A model generated the notes under the pieces. The model saw only the letters and a list, made by a program, of their open reading frames with translations. It was not told the origin of the DNA and searched no databases. Shown here piece after piece: positions 16,740 through 25,546 of a stretch of 64,000 nucleotides of DNA. Source of the stretch: Chitinophaga dinghuensis (GTDB lineage: Bacteria > Bacteroidota > Bacteroidia > Chitinophagales > Chitinophagaceae). Positions within the stretch are counted from its first letter, which is position 1; each line of letters starts with the position of its first letter. The stretch spans positions 620,001 through 684,000 of the forward strand of contig NZ_QLMA01000001.1 of the NCBI RefSeq assembly GCF_003259435.1, read 5' to 3'. Position numbers and translations under genes: made by a program.

Positions 16740-17906
16740 ATGCACATACAGGTAGCTAAAAGATTACAAGGCACGGAAGAATACTACTTCTCCAAAAAGC
16801 TGCGCGAAATTGAACAGATGAATCAGGATGGTACCAAAGTAATTAACCTCGGTATCGGCAGCCCGGATCTGCCCCCACATCCTTCTGTTGTAGAAGCGCT
16901 GCACTCCAATGCAGCACTACCTAACACGCACGCTTATCAGGGGTACAAAGGAATTCCCGCGCTGCGTAAAGCAATGGCCGACTGGTACCACCGCTTTTAC
17001 CATGTAACGCTGAATCCTGATACGGAAGTACTCCCGCTCATCGGCTCTAAAGAAGGTATCATGCATATTTGTATGACCTACCTGCAAACAGGCGATGAAG
17101 CGCTGGTTCCTAACCCAGGATATCCTACCTACCGCTCTGCAGTTAGCCTCAGCGGCGCTACTGTCAGAGACTATGACCTGACAGCTGAAAATAACTGGCT
17201 GCCTGATCTTGATGCACTGGCAAAAACAGATCTCAGCAAAGTGAAACTGATGTGGGTAAACTACCCCAATATGCCTACCGGCGCTAAAGCTACGAGAGAG
17301 TTCGCTCAAAAACTGATCGCTTTCGGTAAAGCTAATAATATCCTTATCTGCCACGATAACCCTTACAGCTTCATCCTCAATGAGGAACCTGTAAGTCTCC
17401 TCCAGGAAGAAGGCGCAAAGGAAGTGGTACTGGAACTCAACTCCCTGAGCAAATCCTCCAACATGGCGGGATGGCGCGTGGGAATGTTGGTAGGAAAAGC
17501 AGAATGGATCAACGAAGTGTTACGCTTCAAAAGCAATATGGATTCCGGTATGTTCCAACCATTGCAAATGGCGGCTGTTAAAGCCCTGGAACTGGGAAAA
17601 GATTGGTATGATCAACTGAATGCTATTTACCGCTCCCGCAGAGAAAAGGTATTCCAACTATTGGACATGCTGCACTGCGAATACGATAAAAACCAGGTAG
17701 GGATGTTCGTTTGGGCTAAGATCCCTGCTACTTACGATAACGGATATACGCTAAGCGATGCAGTACTCTATAAATCCCGCGTATTTATCACTCCCGGCGG
17801 CATCTTCGGTAGTAACGGTAACGGATATATCAGAGTAAGTCTTTGTCAGGATGTCAAAGTATTTGATGAAGCCATTGAAAGAATAAAAAACACGATTAAT
17901 AACTAA
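16740..17906 (+). CDS. Class I/II aminotransferase, probable aromatic aminotransferase
   Basis: PLP enzyme of 388 residues, fold type I. The PLP lysine is K238 in SLSKSSNMAGWR, with N177 (NYPNMPTG), D206 (CHDNPYS) and a C-terminal arginine (YIRVSL). It resembles aspartate/LL-diaminopimelate-type aminotransferases. Its place between pheA and tyrA (12 and 5 bases away) argues that it transaminates phenylpyruvate and 4-hydroxyphenylpyruvate to Phe and Tyr, or prephenate to arogenate. Substrate is inferred from context. Confidence 0.88.
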   Translation: MHIQVAKRLQGTEEYYFSKKLREIEQMNQDGTKVINLGIGSPDLPPHPSVVEALHSNAALPNTHAYQGYKGIPALRKAMADWYHRFYHVTLNPDTEVLPLIGSKEGIMHICMTYLQTGDEALVPNPGYPTYRSAVSLSGATVRDYDLTAENNWLPDLDALAKTDLSKVKLMWVNYPNMPTGAKATREFAQKLIAFGKANNILICHDNPYSFILNEEPVSLLQEEGAKEVVLELNSLSKSSNMAGWRVGMLVGKAEWINEVLRFKSNMDSGMFQPLQMAAVKALELGKDWYDQLNAIYRSRREKVFQLLDMLHCEYDKNQVGMFVWAKIPATYDNGYTLSDAVLYKSRVFITPGGIFGSNGNGYIRVSLCQDVKVFDEAIERIKNTINN

Positions 17907-17911
17907 TAACG

Positions 17912-18754
17912 ATGATTGCTACAATAATAGGAACGGGTCTTATCGGTGGTTCCCTGGCTATCAGCCTGAAAGAGAAAGGTGCAGCCAGTCATATCATCGG
18001 GGTGGATCAGCAGGAATCACACCTGCAGCGTGCCAAAGAACTGGGCATCATCGATGAAGGCGCTTCGCTGGAAGAGGCAATGAAACGTTCGGATCTTATT
18101 GTGCTGGCTATCCCAGTGGACGCGGTACTGAAAGTACTCCCCATCCTGATGGATAAGGTACAACCCGGACAAGTAATTATGGATGTTGGTTCTACCAAGA
18201 AAAATATCTTACAACTCGTTGCCGGTCATCCAAACAGAGGTCGCTTCGTGGCTGCCCACCCGATGGCCGGCACCGAGTATTCCGGCCCCGATGCAGCTGT
18301 ACGAAACCTCTTCACCAATAAAACAATGGTGCTCTGCGATGTGAAAAACAGCGATGAAGATGCACTGGAAATGGTGGAAAATATGGTGGATCAGTTGCAA
18401 ATGCGCACGGTGTACATGAACGCTGAAGAGCATGACCTTCACACGGCCTATGTGTCACACATCTCCCATATCACTTCTTTCGCACTGGCATTGACAGTAC
18501 TGAAAAAAGAAAAAGAACAGGGACGCATCTTCGAACTCGCCAGCGGTGGTTTTGAATCTACTGTCCGCCTCGCGAAAAGCTCCCCTGATATGTGGGTGCC
18601 TATCTTCAAACATAACCGCAGCAATGTGCTGGACGTACTGGAAGAACATATTCACCAGTTACAGCAAATGAAAACATTACTGGAAGAAGAAGATTACGAT
18701 ACTTTCTACAAGCTTATTCAAAAGTCAAATAAAATCAGGAAAATCCTGAAATAA
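17912..18754 (+). CDS. tyrA: Prephenate/arogenate dehydrogenase
   Basis: Cytosolic NAD(P) enzyme of 280 residues that oxidatively decarboxylates prephenate to 4-hydroxyphenylpyruvate for tyrosine synthesis. The N-terminal Rossmann motif is GTGLIGGSLA (residues 7-16), VGSTK and HPMAGTEYSGP follow (the latter carries the catalytic His). The helical C-terminal dimerisation domain has YVSHISHITSFAL. No ACT or chorismate mutase domain is fused. It starts 5 bases after the aminotransferase gene. Confidence 0.94.
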   Translation: MIATIIGTGLIGGSLAISLKEKGAASHIIGVDQQESHLQRAKELGIIDEGASLEEAMKRSDLIVLAIPVDAVLKVLPILMDKVQPGQVIMDVGSTKKNILQLVAGHPNRGRFVAAHPMAGTEYSGPDAAVRNLFTNKTMVLCDVKNSDEDALEMVENMVDQLQMRTVYMNAEEHDLHTAYVSHISHITSFALALTVLKKEKEQGRIFELASGGFESTVRLAKSSPDMWVPIFKHNRSNVLDVLEEHIHQLQQMKTLLEEEDYDTFYKLIQKSNKIRKILK

Positions 18755-18787
18755 CATTAATCAGATAAAACGCAGTAACTTAATACT

Positions 18788-19897
18788 ATGGAACAGCATA
18801 CTACAATGGAGCAGATTCTTGCTAACACCAAATTCTCCGATCCTTCTTCGGACAAAAAGCCGCTGATCATCTCCGGCCCATGCAGTGCAGAAACAGAAGA
18901 ACAAGTCCTGGCTACAGCACTGGCTTTACAGAAAACAGGTAAGGTAGACGTTTTACGCGCCGGTATCTGGAAACCACGCACCCGTCCAGGTTCTTTCGAA
19001 GGTATTGGTACTAAAGGTCTGGCATGGCTCCAGAAAGCGCGTGAACTGACCGGTTTGCCGCTGGCTGTGGAAGTTGCTACCGCTAAACAAGTGGAAGATG
19101 CCCTGCACTTTGGTGTGGATATCCTTTGGGTAGGAGCCCGTACTACTGTGAATCCTTTCTCTGTACAGGAAGTGGCAGATGCGCTGAAAGGCGTGGATAC
19201 TACTGTACTGATTAAAAACCCTATCAACCCTGATCTGGAACTCTGGATCGGCGCTGTGGAAAGAATTCAGAAAGCAGGTATCTCTAAAGTAGGCCTGATC
19301 CACCGTGGATTCTCCAGCTACGGTAATACTCAATACCGCAATGCTCCAATGTGGCACCTGGCTATCGAGCTGAAACGCCGTATGCCTGAACTGCCTATGA
19401 TCTGCGATCCTTCTCATATCTCCGGCCGCCGCGATATCCTGCAAGAAGTTTCTCAGGAAGCAATCGACCTGGATTACGATGGTCTGATGCTGGAAACACA
19501 CGTGGATCCAGATAACGCATGGTCTGATGCGAAACAACAGGTTACTCCTGAGAAACTCGCTGAAATGCTGGATGCTATCGTTTGGCGTCGTGAACATACC
19601 GATAAAAAAGACTTCAACTCTGCCCTGGAAAAACTGCGTGCGCAAATCAACCAGGTAGATGATGAAATCATGCTGCTCCTGGGTAATCGTATGAAGATTG
19701 CTGAGAAAATAGGTACCTACAAAAAAGAAAATAATATCACCATTCTCCAAACTAACCGTTGGAATGAAATCCTGGAGCGCAACATCGCCAAAGGCGAGAA
19801 ACTGGGCCTCACCAAGGAATTCATCCTGAAATACTTCGATGCTGTTCACCTGGAATCTATCAACCGCCAGAACAGGGTAATGAACGAAGACAAGTAA
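18788..19897 (+). CDS. aroG: Bifunctional DAHP synthase - chorismate mutase
   Basis: Fusion of 369 residues. Residues 1-265 are a type I-beta DAHP synthase (ISGPCSAET, GIWKPRTRPGSFEG, GLIHRGFSSYGN, CDPSHISGRRD with metal-binding residues), which condenses PEP and erythrose 4-phosphate as the first shikimate step. Residues 275-365 are an AroQ-type chorismate mutase (LRAQINQVDDEIMLLLGNRMKIAEKIGTYK). In characterised bacterial relatives the mutase domain also serves as the prephenate-responsive regulatory domain. This supplies the mutase that PheA and TyrA lack. The gene lies 33 bases after tyrA and 4 before aroB. Confidence 0.95.
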   Translation: MEQHTTMEQILANTKFSDPSSDKKPLIISGPCSAETEEQVLATALALQKTGKVDVLRAGIWKPRTRPGSFEGIGTKGLAWLQKARELTGLPLAVEVATAKQVEDALHFGVDILWVGARTTVNPFSVQEVADALKGVDTTVLIKNPINPDLELWIGAVERIQKAGISKVGLIHRGFSSYGNTQYRNAPMWHLAIELKRRMPELPMICDPSHISGRRDILQEVSQEAIDLDYDGLMLETHVDPDNAWSDAKQQVTPEKLAEMLDAIVWRREHTDKKDFNSALEKLRAQINQVDDEIMLLLGNRMKIAEKIGTYKKENNITILQTNRWNEILERNIAKGEKLGLTKEFILKYFDAVHLESINRQNRVMNEDK

Positions 19898-19901
19898 CAG
19901 T

Positions 19902-20927
19902 ATGAAGATACAAACTCATCAATTCAGGCAGCAGACTTCCAGGTATTTCCTCGGGGAAAGTCTGCTGCACCTGGGCAATCATGTGGATATTCACCGCTCC
20001 GTACTCGTGATCGATGAAAATGTGGAACTTCAGCATGGCGCGAAATTGCAGGGATGGAAAAAGATCATCGTTCCCGCTGGTGAAGAAGTGAAAAACATGG
20101 CTACGGTGGAGAAAATCATCGATGGACTCATCAGCTATGAGGCAGACCGCAAAACCACCCTGGTAGGGATTGGCGGCGGAATGCTCACAGATGTTGCCGG
20201 CTTCGCTGCCAGTATCTATATGAGAGGTATCCCTTTCGGCTTTGTTCCCACAACATTGCTGGCACAGGTAGACGCTTCTATCGGAGGTAAAAATGGCGTT
20301 AGTCATGGTAAACAAAAAAACCTGCTGGGCACCATTACCCAACCGGAATTTATCCTCTTCGATTATGCGTTACCGTTAACAATGCCAGATGAAGAATGGC
20401 ATAACGGATTCGCTGAAATCATCAAATACGCCTGCATCATGGATGCGGAACTGTTCGACTATCTGGAGGTAAATAAAGAGCGTGCACTCGCCCGCGATGT
20501 GGAAGTACTGCAATACCTGGTAGAGAAATCAGTAGATGCCAAAACCAAAGTAGTGCTGGAAGATGAGCTGGAAACCGGCCCCCGTCGCTGGTTGAACTTT
20601 GGTCATACCCTCGGACATGCAGTGGAAAAACTGGAGCATATTGCACATGGAAAAGCAGTGGCAATAGGTATGGTAGCTGCCGCAAGGTTCTCCGAACAAT
20701 TGATGGGATTCCCTTCCGATCAGACCCAGCGCCTGATTCGCCTGATTGCCGACTACCAGCTGCCGGTGGCATTTACGTCCGATAAAGCAGCCGCTTTCGA
20801 TATCTTCAAACTGGATAAGAAACGTGAAAAAAGCAGTATTCATTTTGTACTGCTGGAAACACTGGGGAAAGCTACTACCAAAGCGGTTCCATTGGATGAA
20901 CTGAAAGCAATGATGCAGCAGTTGTAA
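19902..20927 (+). CDS. aroB: 3-Dehydroquinate synthase
   Basis: Enzyme of 341 residues, NAD- and metal-dependent, cyclising DAHP to 3-dehydroquinate. Signatures include VGIGGGMLTDVAGFAASIYMRG (NAD loop), PTTLLAQVDASIGGKNGV, NGFAEIIKYACI and GHTLGHAVE with metal-binding histidines. Slightly short compared with E. coli AroB (362). Starts 4 bases after aroG, so translation may be coupled. Confidence 0.96.
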   Translation: MKIQTHQFRQQTSRYFLGESLLHLGNHVDIHRSVLVIDENVELQHGAKLQGWKKIIVPAGEEVKNMATVEKIIDGLISYEADRKTTLVGIGGGMLTDVAGFAASIYMRGIPFGFVPTTLLAQVDASIGGKNGVSHGKQKNLLGTITQPEFILFDYALPLTMPDEEWHNGFAEIIKYACIMDAELFDYLEVNKERALARDVEVLQYLVEKSVDAKTKVVLEDELETGPRRWLNFGHTLGHAVEKLEHIAHGKAVAIGMVAAARFSEQLMGFPSDQTQRLIRLIADYQLPVAFTSDKAAAFDIFKLDKKREKSSIHFVLLETLGKATTKAVPLDELKAMMQQL

Positions 20928-20968
20928 ATTTTATCTAACTAACTAAAACGGCTATACGAAATAAATAT

Positions 20969-22237
20969 ATGCAAGTTACTGTATTCCCGGCCAGGATATC
21001 CGGAACGGTTACGGCCAACCCTTCTAAAAGTGCGATGCAGCGCGCGGTAGCAGCCGCCCTGCTGGCCAATGGCAAAAGCATTATCCGTAACCCGGGCCTG
21101 AGCAACGACTGTCTGGCAGCAATGGATGTGGCTGAAAAATTAGGCGCCACAGTTATTCGCAAAGCAGATGTGATCGAAATCGACAGCAATGGTATCCAGC
21201 CCCGCCTTAACGAAATAAATTGTGGAGAATCCGGACTGGGTATCCGTATGTTTACGCCTATAGCTGCACTGGCATCACAAGCAATTACGATCAATGGTCA
21301 TGGTAGTCTCACTACCCGCCCAATGAACTTCTTCGAAGAGGTATTACCACAACTGGAAGTGAAAGTTACTTCCCGCGAAGGTAAACTACCCCTTCATATT
21401 CAGGGACCACTGCAACCCCGCGATATCACTATCGATGGTAGTCTCAGCTCCCAATTCCTGACAGGCCTGCTCATGGCCTATGGTAATGCTGCAGAAAATG
21501 TAACCATTACTGTACAGGACCTGAAAAGCAAACCTTACATTGCTTTAACCCTTCAACTGATGGCACATTTTGGTGTGCAGGTTCAGCAACAAAATTTTGA
21601 AACCTTCCATTTCGGTAAAAAACAACAATATCAAGCAAAGGAATATACCGTGGAAGGCGACTGGAGTGGCGCTGCCTTTTTGCTGGTAGCTGCTGCCGTG
21701 GCCGGAAGAGCAGAGGTACATCATGTGAACACTGAATCAGCCCAGTCTGATAAAGCTATTCTGGATGCATTGCGCTCGGCAGGCGCTTATATCCTGCCAG
21801 GCATGTTTACCATGAACATCGAAAAAGATGGTCTGAAAGCATTTGAATTTGATGCTACAGATTGTCCTGACCTGTTTCCGCCACTGGTAGCGTTGGCTGC
21901 TAACTGTAACGGTACTACGAAAATTCTGGGTGTTAGCCGACTGGCGCACAAAGAGAGTGATCGAGGACTTACATTACAGCAGGAGTTTGGTAAAATGGGT
22001 ATTCGTATTGATCTGAACGGCGATGAAATGCTGGTACATGGTGGTACCGGTATCAAAGGCGCTACTGTCAGCTCTCATAACGATCACCGTATTGCTATGG
22101 CTTGTGCTGTGGCAGCATTAACGGCAGATGCTCCGGTCGTAATTGAAAATGCAGAAGCGATCAATAAATCCTATCCGGAATTCTATGACCACCTGCGTCA
22201 AATCGGCGGAAAGGTGGAAACTACGGTAAACGCCTAG
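20969..22237 (+). CDS. aroA: 3-Phosphoshikimate 1-carboxyvinyltransferase (EPSP synthase)
   Basis: Protein of 422 residues that joins PEP to shikimate 3-phosphate. The substrate loop reads NPSKSAMQR (residues about 17-25) in place of the usual GSKSxxNR. GLGIRMFTPIAALA replaces the more common GTAxR sequence, and HNDHRIAMA is the C-terminal active-site motif. It is a divergent, Bacteroidota-style EPSP synthase, but the two-domain layout and length are normal. It lies in the aro operon, 41 bases after aroB. Confidence 0.93.
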   Translation: MQVTVFPARISGTVTANPSKSAMQRAVAAALLANGKSIIRNPGLSNDCLAAMDVAEKLGATVIRKADVIEIDSNGIQPRLNEINCGESGLGIRMFTPIAALASQAITINGHGSLTTRPMNFFEEVLPQLEVKVTSREGKLPLHIQGPLQPRDITIDGSLSSQFLTGLLMAYGNAAENVTITVQDLKSKPYIALTLQLMAHFGVQVQQQNFETFHFGKKQQYQAKEYTVEGDWSGAAFLLVAAAVAGRAEVHHVNTESAQSDKAILDALRSAGAYILPGMFTMNIEKDGLKAFEFDATDCPDLFPPLVALAANCNGTTKILGVSRLAHKESDRGLTLQQEFGKMGIRIDLNGDEMLVHGGTGIKGATVSSHNDHRIAMACAVAALTADAPVVIENAEAINKSYPEFYDHLRQIGGKVETTVNA

Positions 22238-22289
22238 TAGCCTTGCTATCCGGATATCAACATATTTATCTTAATTAAATTCTCAGCGT

Positions 22290-23291
22290 GTGAACAGTTT
22301 TGGCAGAATATTCAGGGTTAATGTTTTTGGAGAATCCCATGGGGCCAGCGTCGGTGTGAATATCGATGGCGTACCTGCCGGTATCTCCCTGAAACAGGAA
22401 GATTTCCTGGCCGACCTGGAACGTCGCAAAGGAGGCTCCAGAGGAACCACTCCTCGCAAAGAAGAAGACCTTCCTTTCCTGAAATCAGGCGTATTCAACG
22501 ATCATACTACCGGCGCTCCGGTTACGATCATGTTCGAAAATAATAATACCCGTAGTACCGATTATGAAAAATTACGCGAGTTTCCCCGCCCAGGTCATGC
22601 CGACTTTGTGGCAACAGAGAAATTCGGCGGTTTTGAAGATTATCGTGGCGGCGGGCATTTCAGCGGCCGTCTCACACTCAACCTGGTGGCTGCCGGCGTT
22701 ATCGCAAAGAAAATCCTCGGCGATAGCATCCAGGTAAATGCAGTGATTACGGAAGTAGGCGGCTATAGCAACCCCGAAGAAGGCCTGGAAGCTGCTATTG
22801 CAGCAAAAGACTCCGTTGGCGGTGTAGTAGAATGTAGAGTAGACGGCCTGCCCATCGGACTGGGAGAACCTTTCTTTGATTCGCTGGAATCATCCCTGGC
22901 ACATGCCGTTTTTGCTATTCCTGCCGTAAAAGGAATTGAATTCGGCGCAGGCTTCGCTGCCGCCAAAATGAAAGGCCTTGAACATAATGACCCTATTATT
23001 GATAAAACCGGTAAAACCGCTAGTAACCACGCCGGTGGCGTGGTCGGCGGGATTACAAATGGCAATCAGCTGGTGTTTCGTATAGCCGTGAAACCTACCT
23101 CCAGTACGCCTAAAGAACAACAAACACTCAACATCAAAAGTGGTGAAGTGGAAACATTCAGTGTAAAAGGCAGACATGATCTCTGTATTGCACTACGTGT
23201 TCCTGTTGTGCTGGAAGCAGTTACTGCAATGGTGCTGGCAGATTTCATGTTGCTGGAACAACGCAGACCAAGAGTGTTTAAGCAATCCTAA
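22290..23291 (+). CDS. aroC: Chorismate synthase
   Basis: FMN-dependent enzyme of 333 residues giving chorismate from EPSP. The N-terminus MNSFGRIFRVNVFGESHGAS is the family signature, and GGGHFSGRLT carries an active-site His. The start codon is GTG at 22290, supported by this N-terminus. A little shorter than E. coli AroC (361). It is the last gene of the aromatic operon, 52 bases after aroA, and is followed by a terminator. The operon lacks aroD, aroE and aroK, which must lie elsewhere. Confidence 0.96.
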   Translation: MNSFGRIFRVNVFGESHGASVGVNIDGVPAGISLKQEDFLADLERRKGGSRGTTPRKEEDLPFLKSGVFNDHTTGAPVTIMFENNNTRSTDYEKLREFPRPGHADFVATEKFGGFEDYRGGGHFSGRLTLNLVAAGVIAKKILGDSIQVNAVITEVGGYSNPEEGLEAAIAAKDSVGGVVECRVDGLPIGLGEPFFDSLESSLAHAVFAIPAVKGIEFGAGFAAAKMKGLEHNDPIIDKTGKTASNHAGGVVGGITNGNQLVFRIAVKPTSSTPKEQQTLNIKSGEVETFSVKGRHDLCIALRVPVVLEAVTAMVLADFMLLEQRRPRVFKQS

Positions 23292-23315
23292 GTGGAAAAG
23301 AGGATTTCAAAACAA

Positions 23316-23336
23316 TGCCTGGCTTTTTGCCAGGCA
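23316..23336 (+). terminator. Intrinsic terminator after aroC
   Basis: Eight-base-pair stem tgcctggc/gccaggca with a T5 loop, followed by attttatt. Ends the aromatic operon. Confidence 0.8.
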
Positions 23337-23367
23337 ATTTTATTATAGCCAGTGATCATGTAAAATC

Positions 23368-23412
23368 TTTTGTCTGTTGTCCCTGCCCACTGGGCAGGGA
23401 CAACAGACAAAA
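23368..23412. terminator. Long perfect hairpin between convergent genes
   Basis: Arms 23368-23388 and 23392-23412 pair over 21 bases with a 3-base loop. The stem is flanked by A on one strand and T on the other. It probably works as a bidirectional terminator between aroC and the FKBP gene. Confidence 0.65.
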
Positions 23413-23460
23413 ATAAAAGCAAAATATGAACGTCGCAGACGTTCATATTTTGCTTTTATT
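23413..23460. terminator. Second long perfect hairpin, GCA loop
   Basis: Arms 23413-23434 and 23438-23459 pair over at least 22 bases around the loop gca. On the reverse strand it lies 20 bases past the FKBP stop and can terminate that gene. Confidence 0.7.
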
Positions 23461-23480
23461 TTATTAATTATTTAGTAAGA

Positions 23481-24200
23481 CTACTTTACAATTTCCAGCA
23501 GCTCCACATCAAAGATCAGGGCGCTGCCCGGACCAATTTTCGGACCTGCCTGACGATCGCCATAAGCCAGATCAGCAGGGATGAACAGTCTCCATTTAGA
23601 ACCTACTGGCATCAGTTGCAGTGCTTCTGTCCAGCCTTTGATAACGCCGCTAACAGGGAAGGAAATCGGCTCGCCTCTTTCTACTGAGCTATCGAATACA
23701 GTACCATCGATTAATGTACCGTGGTAGTGCGTTTTAACTTTATCATTCAAGGTTGGTTTCTCACCATTACCTTCTTTCAGTATCTGGTATTGTAATCCGC
23801 TAGGCAGCGTCACTACACCAGGTTTCTTCTTGTTCTCTGCCAGGAAATGTTCACCGGCTGCTTTATTCTTAGCAGATTTTTCTGCTTTCAGCTGCTGCAG
23901 GTAATTACTGATACTCATATTTGCTTGTTCATTTGTTAGTAACTGAGGATTCTTTTTCAGCACATCGGAGATGGCTCTGCTCAGGACAGCTACATTGACA
24001 TTTGCCATGTCCTGCGCCTGGATATTTTCAGCGATACTAATGCCTATGCCATAGCTTACGCTGTCAATTCGGGTTTTCAGGATAGAATTCGCCGCAGGTT
24101 TAGCCGTAGCTTTTGCTGGTTTGGCAGCAGGCTTAGTCTGGCTGAAACCTTTTACAGACAATACTCCCAGTGCACCCAGGAAAATGTATTTCTTTAGCAT
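23481..24200 (-). CDS. FKBP-type peptidyl-prolyl cis-trans isomerase (FkpA/Mip-like)
   Basis: Exported protein of 239 residues with a signal peptide (MLKKYIFLGALGVLSVKGFSQ) and a Pro/Ala/Lys-rich linker. Residues about 43-125 resemble the FKBP_N dimerisation helices (SYGIGISIAENIQAQ...). The C-terminal 105 residues are the FKBP catalytic domain (VKTHYHGTLIDGTVFDSS, GWTEALQLMPVGSKWRLFIP, LAYGDRQAGPKIGPGSALIFDVELL). It assists folding of periplasmic and outer-membrane proteins. Convergent with aroC and divergent from the PagL-like gene. Confidence 0.93.
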   Translation of the reverse strand: MLKKYIFLGALGVLSVKGFSQTKPAAKPAKATAKPAANSILKTRIDSVSYGIGISIAENIQAQDMANVNVAVLSRAISDVLKKNPQLLTNEQANMSISNYLQQLKAEKSAKNKAAGEHFLAENKKKPGVVTLPSGLQYQILKEGNGEKPTLNDKVKTHYHGTLIDGTVFDSSVERGEPISFPVSGVIKGWTEALQLMPVGSKWRLFIPADLAYGDRQAGPKIGPGSALIFDVELLEIVK

Positions 24201-24301
24201 AATGTTGATTATAACCTTTATAATTTAAGGGATATTCTCGCAAGTTAAGCAAATCCAACAAAAACATCCCGCCAATTGTTGAAGCCAATAGTATCGGAAT
24301 T

Positions 24302-25495
24302 ATGAAATATATAACTGTTATTTGTTACTTGCTGTTGCTGGCCCTATCTGTACAAGGCCAGGATTCAACCGACTTATGGCAACGAGCGAAAATGGACCCC
24401 AACCTGGGTAGTCATAAGTACCTGGAATTAAAACTACATGCAGGCGAACACTTATATACTGGCGGGGAGCTGACAAGTGCCCTTGATCATGGTTATAAGG
24501 CGGTAGAGGTACGCCTGGGATGGCAATCCTCCGGCCGGGAAAACTGGCAGCGGGTATTTAACTGCCCCAGTTACGGTGTTGGGTTTTATACCGGCAATAT
24601 TGGTAACCCAGCTGAACTGGGCTATCCCAGCGGGGTCTACGGATTTATTTATGCGCCCGTGCACCGACGTAAGAAGCATTACTTTGTAGTAGGCCTGTCC
24701 CTGGGTATCACCTATGATCTGGCCCCATATGACTCCCTGAAAAACCCTAACAATGATGCCATTGGCTCCAAAGTGGATGTCTATTTCAATGCAGATGTAG
24801 GCGGCGTATGGGAAATAACCAAAACACTAGATCTTGTATATGGAGTAGATCTTACCCACTTCTCCAACGGGCGCATGTCTATGCCAAATCTGGGCCTGAA
24901 TATGCTGGGAGGAAACGTAGGCATACGCTATCACTATAACTCTATCACAAGGATTGTTCGCACGCAAATTGACAGTAATTACATCGCTTCCCGAAGACCT
25001 ACCTATGTGTTCAAACCCATTATTCCGGTCAGGCATTATCATCAACTAAGCGCTTACCTGGCAATAGGATCTGTGCAACTGAGTATTGATGATAGTGTGA
25101 AGGCGTCCTATGGCACCGCTTCCCTGGTGCTGGAAGATGCCTACAGATACAGCAATTTTGGTAGCGTAGCTTTGGGAGTGGACGGCTTTTATGATGGAAG
25201 TCTGGGTTGGGTTTATCGTAAAGAATATGGCACAGACAGAGCTACAGATCGTATGCTGCTGGGCATGCACATAGGCCATAGCGTACACCTGAGCGATTTT
25301 GAAATTATAACCCAGGGAGGTACTTATTTGTGGAGACGCGATAACTATAAAGGGGATTGGTTTCTTCGTGTAGCCATTAGGTATAATATCCAGAAATATG
25401 GTTTCGTGCAGATAGGCTTAAAAACTATAAATGGCGGAGATGCAGACTGGATCGAGTGGGGAGGTGGGGGGAGATACCGCTTTGGCTTTAAATGA
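24302..25495 (+). CDS. Acyloxyacyl hydrolase / PagL-like lipid A 3-O-deacylase family protein
   Basis: Outer-membrane beta-barrel-like protein of 397 residues with a signal peptide ending at VQGQ (residue 20). The motif THFSNG (H186, S188) matches the His-Ser catalytic site of PagL, and NLGLN follows. PagL enzymes remove the 3-O acyl chain of lipid A in the outer membrane. This protein is more than twice the length of Pseudomonas PagL; residues about 215-397 form an additional beta-rich part with alternating hydrophobic pattern. The enzymatic role is inferred from the motif. It is monocistronic. Confidence 0.78.
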   Translation: MKYITVICYLLLLALSVQGQDSTDLWQRAKMDPNLGSHKYLELKLHAGEHLYTGGELTSALDHGYKAVEVRLGWQSSGRENWQRVFNCPSYGVGFYTGNIGNPAELGYPSGVYGFIYAPVHRRKKHYFVVGLSLGITYDLAPYDSLKNPNNDAIGSKVDVYFNADVGGVWEITKTLDLVYGVDLTHFSNGRMSMPNLGLNMLGGNVGIRYHYNSITRIVRTQIDSNYIASRRPTYVFKPIIPVRHYHQLSAYLAIGSVQLSIDDSVKASYGTASLVLEDAYRYSNFGSVALGVDGFYDGSLGWVYRKEYGTDRATDRMLLGMHIGHSVHLSDFEIITQGGTYLWRRDNYKGDWFLRVAIRYNIQKYGFVQIGLKTINGGDADWIEWGGGGRYRFGFK

Positions 25496-25496
25496 C

Positions 25497-25522
25497 AATC
25501 GTCCACCTATTGGCGGACGATT
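25497..25522. terminator. Hairpin between convergent genes
   Basis: aatcgtcc (25497-25504) pairs with ggacgatt (25515-25522), with a partly paired loop. Located between the PagL-like and CocE genes; T-runs are short, so this is a weak bidirectional candidate. Confidence 0.45.
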
Positions 25523-25546
25523 GCAATATTTCCTTGTAGAATTTTA

